From Thuidium tamariscinum (taxonomy: Eukaryota; Streptophyta; Bryopsida; Hypnales; Thuidiaceae), in contig OX344753.2 of the NCBI GenBank assembly GCA_947034885.2, positions 6,944,001-7,008,000 of the forward strand: a stretch of 64,000 bases of DNA. Reading direction: 5' to 3'. Shown piece by piece: positions 12,798 to 26,835 of this stretch. Made by a program: the position numbers and the translations under genes. Numbering within the stretch: the first letter of the stretch is position 1; each line of letters opens with the position of its first letter. Under the pieces are notes generated by a model. That model had not been told where the DNA came from. It did no database searches and worked only from the letters and a program-made list of their open reading frames with translations.

Positions 12798-15700
12798 TTC
12801 TCATCATGTTTACAAAATAAATTTGAAATGTGAAAAAATAGTTGCAAAAAATACATCTATAGCTTAACCTCTTTCTACTAAAATGCTTCACTCAGTTGTA
12901 GAAAGCTTAGTCACTCACAACTTTTTGGGTTGATATAGAGTTTTAACCACACAAACTAGACTAGTATGTGCAATTTTTTCAAAAAAATTTAATAAAAGAA
13001 GACAATGTAAAAAGGAAAAGTAGACCACCAAAGTTCTCTATTATCCAAAAATGTCTAGATTTTGAACTTAGAATTGCTCTAAAACATTCAAAACAACTTA
13101 GATCAGGATGAAAATTAAATTATACCTCAATAATTAGACTTCAAAGAAAATATGATCCAATAAATTTTATTGAAACTAAATAGTAGATGAAAAAGATATA
13201 GGCCCAAAAATCGTTGCCATCAAAAGAAAGTTTGGTCAACTGAAGTTTAACTTGTGATCTTTAAATGGCTTAAAAAAATCAATGCATCTTGGATTGATTC
13301 CTCTAATAGATAATTAGGTAGATACTTTCTACCCAATTGTCATTATGACTAGAGGTAGCCAAACTACCATGATGTTAAAGAATCCTTAAAATGTTAATAA
13401 TTTAGTGAACACTAGTGGACATGTTGGCCCCTTCCATCCAAGTCAATTAACAAATTGAATTCTTATCCCAAGATTTTGGAAAGATATTAGGTTGAAGGAT
13501 ATAAAAGACCCCACCACGCCACCTACCAATACTACATTGTGCAAGAACAATACAAGAGCAACATTACACTCCACAAGAAGGTGGGAGGAAAAATTCACAC
13601 ATCAAGAAGTTTCAAAAATGATTGGCCTCTAGTGCTCCTTTGAAATGGCTAAAAGAAAACACTTTTCAAAGCATCCCAACTACATTTTGAATTGAAATTT
13701 TTAGGATATTAGAAGTGCATCACATTCTACTAACAACTCTAAATAAATTTTTAAGAATATTAATTTCAACCTTAATCCAAAATATTTTGTTTAGCAAAAA
13801 GATCATTTTGGAATGGAAGAAGTGCTTCACAATGTTTTTATTTCTTATCTATGGTCAATATATGCACTAGAAAGTGGCAATTTTGAATATTTTTGTGAAA
13901 AACACCTCTACTCTAGTAGGAATTTATTAGAAAATTTTATTCCCTAAACTTGACACTTAAAAATCCAAAACTATGGTTGCATACTAATTTAAAATTGTTT
14001 CTAAACATTTTATCTAACGTAGGCTTTAGGTCATTGGTCAATAAAACTTTGAATCCTAGTATTTTTTCTATCCAATATTCTAATAAAGTGTTCTATAATA
14101 AATTGAAATCATCTTTGATTGCTGAAAGATCTTTTTATCCAAAAATTAATTTTAGGGTAGCAACTATACTTAGTAATCAAAATGCTAACTTTATGAATAT
14201 GTATCTTAACCCCCAAGTATTTAGAAGGCCAAAAGTCTCCACTTTTCTATAACTACATGGGTTTTTCTATAAATCAACAAGCAACCCTAAGGAAGTTAAC
14301 AATGTAACATTAGGTAAGTAAATTAGAATTTATATTTTGCAATAATAAAAAATATTTTTAAACCTAGAAGATTCTACTATTGACTTCAAAATAAACTTTA
14401 TAGATGTAAATAAGATATTTTCCGATTAAGAAATTAATTATTGATTTGAAAGTGTCTTTCATTTTTCTATGAAAATATACAACAATTTGATTAGTGTAAT
14501 GATAAAATGTGTGTTTGGCAACTATGATTAAGCAACAATTTTAAGTGTAAGTACCAACAAGGAATTTTAGATAGGGAAATTAATATGTATAGCAAGATGC
14601 AATTTCAATTTGATCATCAATTAGTTACCTACATTTTTACCTTTATAATTATCATTGCAAAGGTGTGTACTACAAAGGTTATTATTTTAGCCACCCTTAC
14701 ACAAATTAGTCTTCTATTACTTAAACATTGAATTCATATTTACATAAATTAATAATTGTCATATCAATCATGTTCCTTACATTGAATATATATTCATCAA
14801 TAAAGAAGAACCATCATTGAGGATATTCTTTTTCTATAGCATGTCTCATTGTCTTTGTCAAATAATGGTGAATTAATTTGCAATAATAGAAGATGAAAGA
14901 GAAAAGAACTCCAACCATTTTGGTTATAGATGGATTACATTAACTCCTAATGATCCAATTAAAGTGACTATTTTGTAGTCACTACCTCTATTTCTAAATT
15001 GTTCATTCTCAAAATTATGTTTAAAAATATATATAAATCATGTATGAGAAATAGATTGCATTACTTATGAATCTATTAGCAATAGTTTCATCAAATTTGA
15101 ACTTAATCAGATGGAGTTTAATTTAGCATTTGATGAAATTTAATCAACCAAACAATGCCATTTGGTTACCCACCTCAAAAAAGCATAGATCCAAGGAGCT
15201 CAAGGAAAGACAAGTGTATTTAGTCTTGTTTTTTCTTACAAACACTACTATCAATTCAATGACCACCATGTGCACATTACAAGCTCCATCTAAAATTGCA
15301 ATTGAATAAAATGTTGTATAAATCTTACATGTGCATTTTCTACTCTCTTATTTTTCAAAAGGCAAAAGAAGGTCGTCATTTCCAAATATTTTCATTGAGA
15401 TATGCTCCTTCAAAATGAAATGCCCTATTTTTTCATGGACTTGAATGAAACTCAAAACTTAAATATCTACTTGATTGTCTATTCAAATAATTTGAATTTT
15501 TTGAAGTGTTCCCTTTCAATGTAAACTACAAGATCCTATGGTTACATTCTATTTGATTTAAAGAAAAAAATGAAGTAAAGAAACTACTCAAGTTCTTGGC
15601 AATTTTGGTCCATTTTGAAAGAATAACCTCCTTCTGGCATTTGAAATGAAGCTATAAAATTTTGAAGCCATATAACTAAAGATTCATATATAATAGTTGG

Positions 15701-17743
15701 GTGATTGTAAAAAATACTTGTTGGTTTTCTTGTGTTTCTACAATACTTATGTTTTCTATCTTGAATACATTAGAATTTGAAAATTGTGTAATTAAAAAAT
15801 GAAATAAATATATATTGACAATGTAATGACCCGTAAGAAGATTTTATCCTAATAAGATAGGGTATAGAAAAATCACTATATAGAAGAACTAAAAATGTGC
15901 AAAATCTAAAGAAATAGGTATTTGACAATTTAATTTGTAAGAAAATAAGAAGACAATTTTTCAACAATTGGACTATTTTAAAAATTCTATAGAGATGGAC
16001 ATCCACCAAAAAGGCCACCAAAATAAAAGTTCCATGTTTCAAAATGTATGTAAGAAGAAGTTCAATTTAGTAGGCATCTATTTAACATAGAATTAACTAT
16101 TTCTAGAATTCCTTCATTCAATAGTTGTTCAATCATTTTATAGAAGCCCATTTCTTCCAAATTTCAACTTCAATTGAGGAGGCTAGTCCTAAAACCCCTC
16201 TAAAATGGCAAGTATGAAGTTCAATTGGGAAATTTTTTTCAATGATAGTAAAGTATCTTTGGAAAAAATAGCCAATATGTATAAAGTCATAAATACCTTA
16301 ATTATAAATCTTGAGTCTTTTGGAGACATGATGCAAATTTATGGCCAAAAAAATCAACTAGAAATATCTGAGATGAAAATAGTAGAAATGTTCTTTGTCA
16401 TCATATAATTTTTTCCTTTCTTCATATACTTAAAACTTGTTTTTTGACAAATTTTCAATTGTGCTTGTGTACCATGTTTTGTACACATGTCTTTTCATTT
16501 ACATAACATTTGGTTTCTATCCTTTCAAATTTCTTTACTTCATCAAAGTCATAATTGTTTGAATTGCGACCTATTAAACTCAATCATTCTATACTATGGC
16601 TATGAGTTCAAAAATGTATTTATTTAAAGTAAATCAATAATTACATATCATTCAAAATTTTATAAAAGAAATTAAATTAAAGATTTATTTAAGTGCCATA
16701 GAAGCTTTTTGAGTGCAAATAGTAGAAATTCATGCAACAAACAATGGATCTTCAAGTGAGCTTTTTGCAACAATGTACTCCTTCACCATTATATTAACCT
16801 TCTTGCCAAGAAAGATCACTTTATGATATTTCAATGATGAAGGCGCATGTGCAATACAAGTTCAAGTCATTTTTTTGGAATTTGTCTCTTGCAACAATTT
16901 TCTCACCACCACCATCTATGCCTATGTGGCAACAAGTTTAATCTCTAAAGAACCACACAACCGTTGAATGTACACAAGAAATCTCAAGTAGGTTTCTACA
17001 AATTCATTTTTGGTCAGATCTTCTTGAAATTTAGACATCTATGAAAACATGTACCCTCCTTATGAAGATCTAATTTTTTTTCCAATTGGGTGTGTCGATC
17101 AAAAGTTATATTTCCCTAAACTTTTTCAACAACTTAGGCAGCTTCGAGCAATTTTTGCAAAATTTCTTCATTATTTCTTAAATTTGGCAGGTATGTAATT
17201 TATATGATATAGGATGCAAATATCAAACAAATAACCATGCGTAGTGTAAAAATCTCATGCTAGAAGAAGTTAAAGGTTGTTGTCCCTGTCGGGCAAGGTA
17301 AAAAAAGAATTTTCTTCTAATTTTGAACGTTATAATATTTTAATCCATGCAGTCTAAATTTCTTAAATTTTTTCCATACATTCCTATAGTAGGCTAGTTC
17401 AAATGTATATGGTTGAATCTTGAAAAAAAGTTCTTTCATGTTTTTTTTAATTGCCTTAGAAAGTGGCAATTTTTCACAAATTTTGTTTGAAATGTACCTC
17501 ACTCCTTTAGGAGTTAAAATTATCATCCTCAAAGCCTTCAAAATCAGAAACAAATGCAAAGATTTTCACTTAATTGTTAATTGTTACTATAGTAGTAGCA
17601 AAGATAGTAAAAAAGCCTAGTGTTATTTATTTCAATTTCATTGAATTAGTCATGGTGTAAGTTTTATTTTTTTATTTTTAAAATCTAAAAATTAATTAGG
17701 GTGCATGAAAATTATTTGGATAAAATTTTATCTAAAAGAACAA
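12798..17743. other. AT-rich, CpG-poor intergenic DNA
   Basis: No gene, RNA gene or bounded repeat could be supported. Short open frames exist (for example 13950-14252 and 17317-17559) but have the composition of random AT-rich DNA and no conserved motif. Confidence 0.55.
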
Positions 17744-17790
17744 CAATGTTAGTATGTAAGCATGAGAATGCAAGCATGTGAGTCTCAAGG

Positions 17791-17835
<45 letters not shown>

Positions 17836-18003
17836 TATTACAACCATTGAAGGTGCTTATAACAAAAACACCTATAATATAGGTATCTATAATATAATTG
17901 TACTATAATCATAGAAGATTTTTATAATATAGACACCTATATCATAGATGTAGTCTTCTAGACTCATGGACTCACATTCATAGGTTCACAAAAAATAGAA
18001 ACC
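17744..18003 (+). mobile_element. TIR element, family R, uninterrupted copy
   Basis: The left end (TTAGTATGTAAGCATGAGAA) is partly inverted at the right end (GACTCATGGACTCACATTCA). A second copy lies at 51854-52373, where it is interrupted by another element. The copy contains an (AT)n run at 17795-17827. It has no coding capacity. Boundaries are approximate. Confidence 0.55.
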
Positions 18004-18036
18004 CTCTTATTTTAGAATTAGTGTAAAATTAAATCT

Positions 18037-18910
18037 AATAGTTGTACAAAGTGCTTATTGCAATGTTTGAATTTTTTGCATAACATGGAGCACAATTGGA
18101 ATTTTTTTGTCTTGCATAATTAACATTCAATTCTTATGCAATCCCAATCAAGTGCATCAAATTTTAGTTTCAAAATAGTAGTATTCCATTTTGGGTAAAT
18201 TGTTCCATCTAATATTAATAATTTTTCATGATTATTGATTAAAAAACAATGATAATCAATTTTTTTAAATTTAATTGAATAGATATATTGAAAACATTTG
18301 CAAATGCATATCTTTCATTCAACAAGCATCTCCTATGAAGTTTTAAAATTTCCTTTACAAATATTTTAATGTTGGAGTGTCAATGTCCAAATTTTGTGAA
18401 AGAAATATCTCTGTATATTTCAACTAGATTATGGCAAGTAATAGTACCGTAATGCTCAAATTTACAAAATTAGTTTTAGTATGACAGTATAATAAAATCT
18501 AATCACAAGAGAAAGAATATATATTTTTCAAAATTTCGGCATTGTCACTTCAACGTTGAAATATTTGTAGAAGTATTTCTAAATTTTTTTGGGAGATGCT
18601 TGTTGGATGAAAGATGTGCATATAGATGTTTGAGCCAATATATCTATTCAATCAAATTCAAAAAATTGATCAACAATGTTTATCAATCAATTATCATGGA
18701 AAAATATGAATATTAAATAAAATAATTTATCAAAAATGAAAATTTGTTTTTTAGGACATCAAATTTGATATACTTCCTTGGGATTATACCTTGGATTGTA
18801 CAAGAAGTGAATGCTAATTATATAACTAATTATATAGGACAAAAATGCCAATTGTATTCTATATTACACAAAAAATTCAAATGGTACAATATATGATTTG
18901 TAGATTATTG
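18037..18910. repeat. Foldback (long inverted repeat), about 0.87 kb
   Basis: Two arms of about 390-400 bp face each other around a spacer near 18422-18505. Inverted pairs include CAACAAGCATCTCC (left, 18320s) with GGGAGATGCTTGTTGGATGA (right, 18590s), GAATAGATATATTG with CAATATATCTATTC, and CAATCCCAATCAAGT with CTTCCTTGGGATTAT. Arms have diverged by perhaps a quarter, so it is old. It could be a foldback/MITE element, or give hairpin RNA if transcribed. It directly follows the family R element. Confidence 0.75.
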
Positions 18911-19397
18911 GATCCAACTACATATCAAGAGTTGTTCATCTTTGGTTCCAAACTCCATGAGGCAAAGACAAGTGATTCAAGAGCTAAATAATTAGTTTTA
19001 GAAGGAAATAGTTTCTCTATTTGAGAACATTGAACTATGGATGAAAGTAGTGTGGCGTTTTATGGGTGTAAGTTAGTGATAGTGTGTTTTGAACTTAAAG
19101 AGAAGAATATAAATAGGGAGGTTCAAATGGGGGGTTGAATTAACTTTGTATATAAAGAGTTGTGTCAAGATGTCAAACTTAAGAATAGTATGAAGATAGA
19201 GGGTTGGAAAGGTGATTTGGAGTTGTCTTTGTCACTATCCTCTCAAAAGATGCAACCACCCTAGTTTGCATTCCTCCTCTCCAAAAATTTACAAGCCGTT
19301 GATGTTTAAAAAAAAATGGTGACCTTCGAAATCACCATTGATTTCTCAAAAAAATCACAATCCATTAATCTCATGAGATTTAATCTCAACCGTCCAA

Positions 19398-19560
19398 ACA
19401 CGGATACGAATATGGATATAGTACTAAATACATATATAGTACATGCCCAATATATGGATACGGATATGGATATAGTACTAAATATGTATATAGTATATGT
19501 CCAAATATAGATACAATACCAAATACACAGATAGTATTGAATATGTGTATTGAATATGTA
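19398..19560. repeat. Short tandem repeat region rich in GGATA/TAGTA
   Basis: Two units of about 56 bp share ATGGATATAGTACTAAATA (near 19411 and 19467), followed by decayed partial copies. There is no coding meaning. Confidence 0.6.
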
Positions 19561-19693
19561 TACTGAATATATATATGGGTAAAATCCCATATTGATTGTC
19601 CATCCTATAACCTTCTGAAAATTATAAGAGGTGTAGGGGGATGCAAATTTTATAATTTAAAAAATTAAAAAATTAAAAAAAAATAGTTTGTTT

Positions 19694-19728
19694 GGGAGGG
19701 TTTGGGGTGGGGGGTGGGGGGGGTGGGT
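19694..19728 (+). other. G-quadruplex-capable G-run cluster
   Basis: The plus strand holds GGGAGGG, then four runs of at least three G separated by single T bases (GGGGTGGGGGG then TGGGGGGGGTGGG). Single-base loops are the most favourable arrangement for a parallel G-quadruplex. It lies in an AT-rich desert with no gene within 1.8 kb, so a promoter role is unlikely. Confidence 0.75.
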
Positions 19729-19939
19729 TGAGTTAATAATTAAAAAATTAATTAATTTAAAATTCTTTTGGGTGGATAGTGAGGCGTCACATATATTTGT
19801 TTGTTCATTTGTTACGATCCCTTTATGTACAAGTTCCTTCAATACTAGTTCTAAGTTCTAGTTTCATTTGAAAAACACAAAAAGTAGAAGAGACAAGAAG
19901 TCCTATGATTCATGGCAAATACTTAGTTGCTAACTAGAT

Positions 19940-21075
19940 GAAGTGTTAGAATCTTGGTATTTATCAAAGGCTATAGTCTTTAGGTTTTGAATGTGGAACA
20001 ATGTCACAAGTTGATTCTACTTTGTGAAGGTGAAGATTTCAATTTTACATACAATGATAGAAGTACTGAATCTTAGGGTTGATGCTAAGGCTATTGAGAT
20101 TTTCGTGCAAGCTTATATTATTGAACTTAGAAGATGAGAGGTTACTTTTCAAGGATGTTTTGAGGGTTTAAATGTAGAACAATGTAATAAGCTGATTCTG
20201 TTTGGTAAAAGGCATAGCTCTTCTAGCTGTAAACAAAATGAGGCATTTGGATCTTGGGGTTGATGCAAAAGTTGTACTAATTGGTGTAAGTTGATATTGT
20301 TAAATTTAGTAGACAAGAGGTTATTTTTCAAGAGATTTTTTGAAGGTTTGAATGTAAAACAATGTTACGGGTTGATTCTTCTTGGTAGACAACAAAGTGT
20401 TTAGTTGTAGACAAGATGAATTGTTGGAAACTTCAAATTGATGGCAAGGTTTTAAAATGCTTGTAATGCAGGTTGATATTGTTGAATTTGGAAGACGAGA
20501 GGTTATTTTTCAAGAATGTTTGAAGGTTTGAATATGGAATATTGTTTCGGGTTGATTCTACGTACCTTGTGGAAGGTAAAGCACTTAGTTGTAGATAAGA
20601 TGAAGCGTTGTAAACATGGGGTTGATGGCAAGACTTAAGTACTTTAGGTACGAGTTGATATTGTTGAATTTGGGAGATGAGAGGTTATTTTTCAAGAGTG
20701 TTTTGAAAATTTGAATGTGGAACAATGTTATAGGTTGATTCCGCTTGGTGAATAGCAAAGTGCTTAGTTGTAAACAAGATGAAGCATTGGAAACTTTAGT
20801 TTGATGGCAAGGCTTTAAATTCTTGTAGTACAAGTTGATATTCTTGAATTTGGGAGACGAGAGGTTATGTTTGAAAGCGTTTGGAGGTTTGAATGTGGAA
20901 TATTGTGTCGGGTTGATTCCAATTTGTGAAAGCCAAAGCACTTAGTTGTAGACTAAACGAAGCATTGAAAACATGGAGTTGATGGCAAGACTAAAGTGCT
21001 TTAAGTACGAGTTGATATTGTTGAATATGGGAGACAAGAGGTTATTTTTTTCAAGGGTGTATTACGTGTTGAATG
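19940..21075 (+). repeat. Tandem array of about 180-bp units, about six copies
   Basis: The marker AGA(C/T)(A/G)AGAGGTTA recurs at 20132, 20311, 20492, 20675, 20855 and 21032, giving spacings of 179, 181, 183, 180 and 177 bp. Each unit also contains TTGAATGTGGAACAATGTTA, GGGTTGATTC and AAGCACTTAGTTGTAGAC variants. Monomers are clearly diverged. The unit is near-multiple of three and some frames stay open across monomers, which explains the repeated minus-strand peptides, but no protein is supported. The array stops just before the E2 gene promoter. Confidence 0.85.
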
Positions 21076-21623
21076 TGGAACAATGTTACTGGCTGACTCC
21101 ACCTAAAGAAGGTGATTGGGACATCCTAATTGTTGGTGGAGAGGTCCTATTTGCCCCCTCCAACCCAGGTGGTATATTTTTAACATTTATCCGTAGCTGG
21201 CACAATGACGGTCCCTTCCGACGACCATTTCCGCGTAGAACCTAAGCGTTCTTTGGCTTGTCACTCCGAAGACCTTTTCTGCGTTGTGTGTAAGCTTTCC
21301 CCTCCCGGGCCCATCCTCTGCCTGGCGGGCCTGGTTTGCTACTTGGCCTCGCCTTCCTTGGCCTTCCTTTGCCTTCGTTTTGCCCAACTTCACTCATTTC
21401 GCCCTCCGCCCGCCCTCGCAGCAGCTGCTGCGGCGTCCTCTGCTTTGCCGTTTGCTTCGCCGCTGCTTTCTATTCTTTTGTCACTGCGAATTGTCGTCGT
21501 CGTCACCTTCACTGTCCAGTTTCCTGCGTTAGGGTTTCACGGGGCGGACAGTTTCGGATCGTGCGTCGATCCGGAGGGGTTGGTGTTGGTGTGGGGAGTC
21601 CCGGCGCTAGGGTTTGCGGTCTG
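21076..21623 (+). promoter_or_regulatory. Promoter and 5' leader of the E2 gene
   Basis: Composition rises sharply in GC from about 21180. Two telo-box-like motifs, TTAGGGTTT (21529-21537) and CTAGGGTTT (21607-21615), precede the start codon, a frequent pattern in plant housekeeping genes. CT-rich leader sequence occupies about 21300-21500. The transcription start is not determined. Confidence 0.55.
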
Positions 21624-23686
<2,063 letters not shown>

Positions 23687-24960
23687 TGCGAAGGTGTCGC
23701 AGCAACACGGGTGAGCGCGTGGTGGGGTTTTGGCACGTTGTAGATGAGAGGACAATTTCTGCATTTGTGCTTGAACAGGGCTGTGGATAGGAGTTTGGTG
23801 ATGAGCGGTTAGCCATGGGGGTGGGGGTGGGGTTCTGTTACAGAGCCACTGTGTAATGCTAGGGTTCTAAGTGTGTGCTGGGCGCTTCAGTCATTAGATA
23901 AATGTAAAAGCGTTGTCACTCGTGCACTCGTGTGGCATCATCGTTTGCTTGAGGTCTTAGAGAGCAAAGTTGCGCCTGTACCTCACTATTGCTGCTTTCA
24001 TGCCTGTGCCCCATGAGTGGCACATATTTATGAGAGGACTTGGCATATCCTTTTCTTTGGCGCCCATTTTGTGCTTATTTGGGTGAAATGTCTTCAAATA
24101 TGTTGTTATAAATGAAAGATGGTACAATATTTGGTGTGCCCTTGTTTTCCAGCAAGACGGAGAAGATGTTAATTCTTGTACCAAGTATCTTCTGTGCCAA
24201 TTGAAACTGTTGTGTGCAGATTAGAAGTGGATGAAGGCCCGTCTGCGGTAATCGACTTTTGACGCTTGGCGTTGTGGAGACGGCGGAGCGCGGGGGAATT
24301 TTCTCTTTCGTGAACATGGGAGACTTGTTTGCAGTTGCGCGGTCTTCGCGTGGAGTCTTGAGGAGTGGAACAGTGAGGTTTCTCTCGGTGAAGTCGACTG
24401 CTTCGGAAATCCCGATTCACGAGTCAAGTCAGATTCGTTCAATAGTACAACAGCTGGCACACGCTTTTTTCTGAGAATATACTAACTCTATGGTGCGCAC
24501 TTCCTTATCGGTAGGAACCGAGTATTGGAAATGGAGTGCAGTGGATACCTCCCGTAATCTTGACTTTCTTTATCAGGATTGCGTTCTTAGATCAGGTCGG
24601 AACCATTGAGGTGATTTTCAGGATCATGAAAATACAACCTCTTATGGAGTTGACATGGCTGGTCACCCCCTTGGCTTGCCTGTTGATTTCCTACGACAAG
24701 GTGCTACTTTCATGTTTCCAAAGTCGCCTTTGGCTGCCTGATCGACTGAATTTTGTTTTTTTCTTCCAGACTTGGTGCTGCTGTCTCCAGGCTTCTGGAG
24801 CGTGTGTTCTGGTAAAAATGAGCTTTGGAAATTTGGATGTGTGAGCCTTCAAATCGTGCTTGAAGTGTTCAATTCTAATGACAAGGGCGTGCTCGAAGGG
24901 CTAGCCTGTTTACACGGAATGTCAACGTTCAATAATTTTGTGGTTCTTGCTAATTGAATC
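23687..24960. other. 3' flank of the E2 gene; possible transcribed but unassigned DNA
   Basis: Composition remains gene-like for more than 1 kb after the E2 stop codon. The first few hundred bases are likely 3' UTR. Several frames of 60-100 codons are open (for example 24259-24474 plus), but none shows a domain, splice structure or repeat that I recognise. A noncoding transcript is possible but unproven. Confidence 0.35.
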
Positions 24961-25297
24961 GCACCAACATATAAATTGTACACAAATTTAATAATGTTTG
25001 CTTGAATGGGATTTACAAGGAGGCCAGCACCAATACAGAGGTCGTGCTACTGATTAAAATGTGTCAAATTAATTACCAGTGGTAGGAAACAGGGTATAAG
25101 GTAACTACGTGGTCGGTCCATTTCAGTTCTATCGATTCTGTGCAGAATTAAGTTGAACTATTAACTGGTCGTCCGCACAAAATTGCAAACCAACATTTTT
25201 TGCAAATTTGTGTGGATATATGAATAAGGCTGACTCGTATGTGTCACATCAGCTTGACACATACCGGATGCTGGTGATCCTCCTATGAAGGTACGCT

Positions 25298-25470
25298 GTT
25301 TGTTTGGATGTTTGTTTGGATGTTTGTTACATTGAGGTCTCCCGGACCGTGAGTCCTCCAGGTGTGTGTTTGGTACCGTTGAAAAGCCCTCGGTGAGGAG
25401 GGGTGCACGGGCTTTGATTCATGGTGTTCCAACCTACGGCATGAAAGTTATTGAATTTTGAAGTTTCTAT
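25298..25470 (+). repeat. Dispersed repeat, less decayed copy (partner at 29605)
   Basis: Contains a short tandem GTTTGTTTGGAT repeat and GTGAGGAGGGGTGCACGGGC; the partner reads TGGAGGAGAGGTGCATGGAC at the same place. Boundaries are approximate. Confidence 0.5.
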
Positions 25471-26594
25471 ATATTAAAAAAATTAGAAAATTATTTATTC
25501 TGTTGTTTTCTTGGACCGTGGCAACAGCACGGGCCACCCTAGTTTATATGAAATGAAACTTTTTGAGCCACATGAAGGCCCTTTTTGTACAATTGAAGTT
25601 TTCTTGGCAAGTTTTGAGTAGAATCTTACTTCTGCGGGGCCTTGTATGCCATGAGATGGATGACAGTTGTGTAGTTAATGCCTTCAAAGGAGACAAAAGC
25701 ATTAAGCATTAGATGAAATTTGAGGCCTTTAAGAGATTGTGAGTTTTTACAAGCAGGGAATATAGGAATTGTAGAATCATAGGAATTTGATATGGTCGTG
25801 ATTGTGTCATGTAATTAAGTTTTCTTTTGAAGAAAAGAAATTTTTATTGAATTTTTTAATGTATTTCAGGTTCTGATATTTTTTTATTTTTTGGGGATAA
25901 ATGTTGGCCTAAGAATTTCCAACTATTTTGGAGATTGATTCAAGAACAAACTTGAAACAATCCTTTGGAGATCTTAAATTTCATCTAATGATTCTCTTCA
26001 CAAATACTTGTATTAGGATGATCACCTATTTTCAATCACTTAAGCAATTCAACCTATTTGCAACATAGAGAAAGTTTAGGAAATTTTTTTCTTATAAAGA
26101 GAAATAGATTTTAGATACACTGTAAGTTTTTCTTTCAAAGAGAAAAATTATCAAGAATTTTTTTCTAGAAGATTTTATTTGTTCCATTCTCGATATGTAA
26201 GTAAACCTATTTTTAATTATAGGATGGTTGCAAAATTGATTCAATGTACACATCATGATCATTGTATACTTTCAATGTATACTTCTAAGATATTGTTGTT
26301 GTTCTAATGGATCTTGTGGAAGGTGAATTGTTACCTATACTTCAGCTAATCGGCAATCAACTTGTCTAATTTGTGAAAATGGGATTGTAGTTTGAAATAG
26401 GTGATCTCCTTTAGTTGTTATTGCTTCATGAGAAGAAGAATGAGGCTTGAAGAGGGTGTTTATAAGTTCAGAAGGAGGTCTTTAATTCATAAAGGTCCAC
26501 ACATCCAAATAAGTAGATGTGCCTTTGTCAACTTTGATTGTAACTTTAAATATAATTGTTTTTGGTATTTGATATAAACTAAGACAATGAAGCT

Positions 26595-26835
26595 TAACCT
26601 TTAAAAGACGGACCTATAACCACTTGATCCAAAGCCTCATTGGCCATTACCTACTTTGATGCCATTTTTGAAGTAGATATGTATAAAAAAATTTATACTT
26701 ATTTTTTATAAATGAAATTATATGTCTTCTGAACTTTACAAAAAATTTAGACATTTTAGTGGAGAATTGTTTGTTTTTTAGAATTTTTGAAGAAAAAATG
26801 AAGAAAAATCACATCAAATGGAAAATTATTTCCAA
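26595..26835 (+). repeat. Dispersed repeat, copy 1 (partner at 48439)
   Basis: Begins TAACCTTTAAAAGACGGACC followed by TATAACCAC, and later contains TTTTTGAAGAAAAAATGAAG; the partner has the same landmarks in the same order over about 280 bp. Identity is partial. Confidence 0.6.

Noticed and set aside
8871..20331. Numerous open frames of 60-120 codons in the AT-rich blocks
   Set aside because: They are rich in Lys, Asn, Phe and Ile, have no domains or exon structure, and several merely translate microsatellites or tandem repeats.
20585..20941. 118-codon minus-strand frame with internally repeated peptides
   Set aside because: It is produced by the tandem array of about 180 bp, whose period is close to a multiple of three; neighbouring units are broken by stops and shifts.
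24259..24474. Small gene downstream of the E2 enzyme
   Set aside because: The frame has no recognisable motif and overlaps equally open frames on the other strand.
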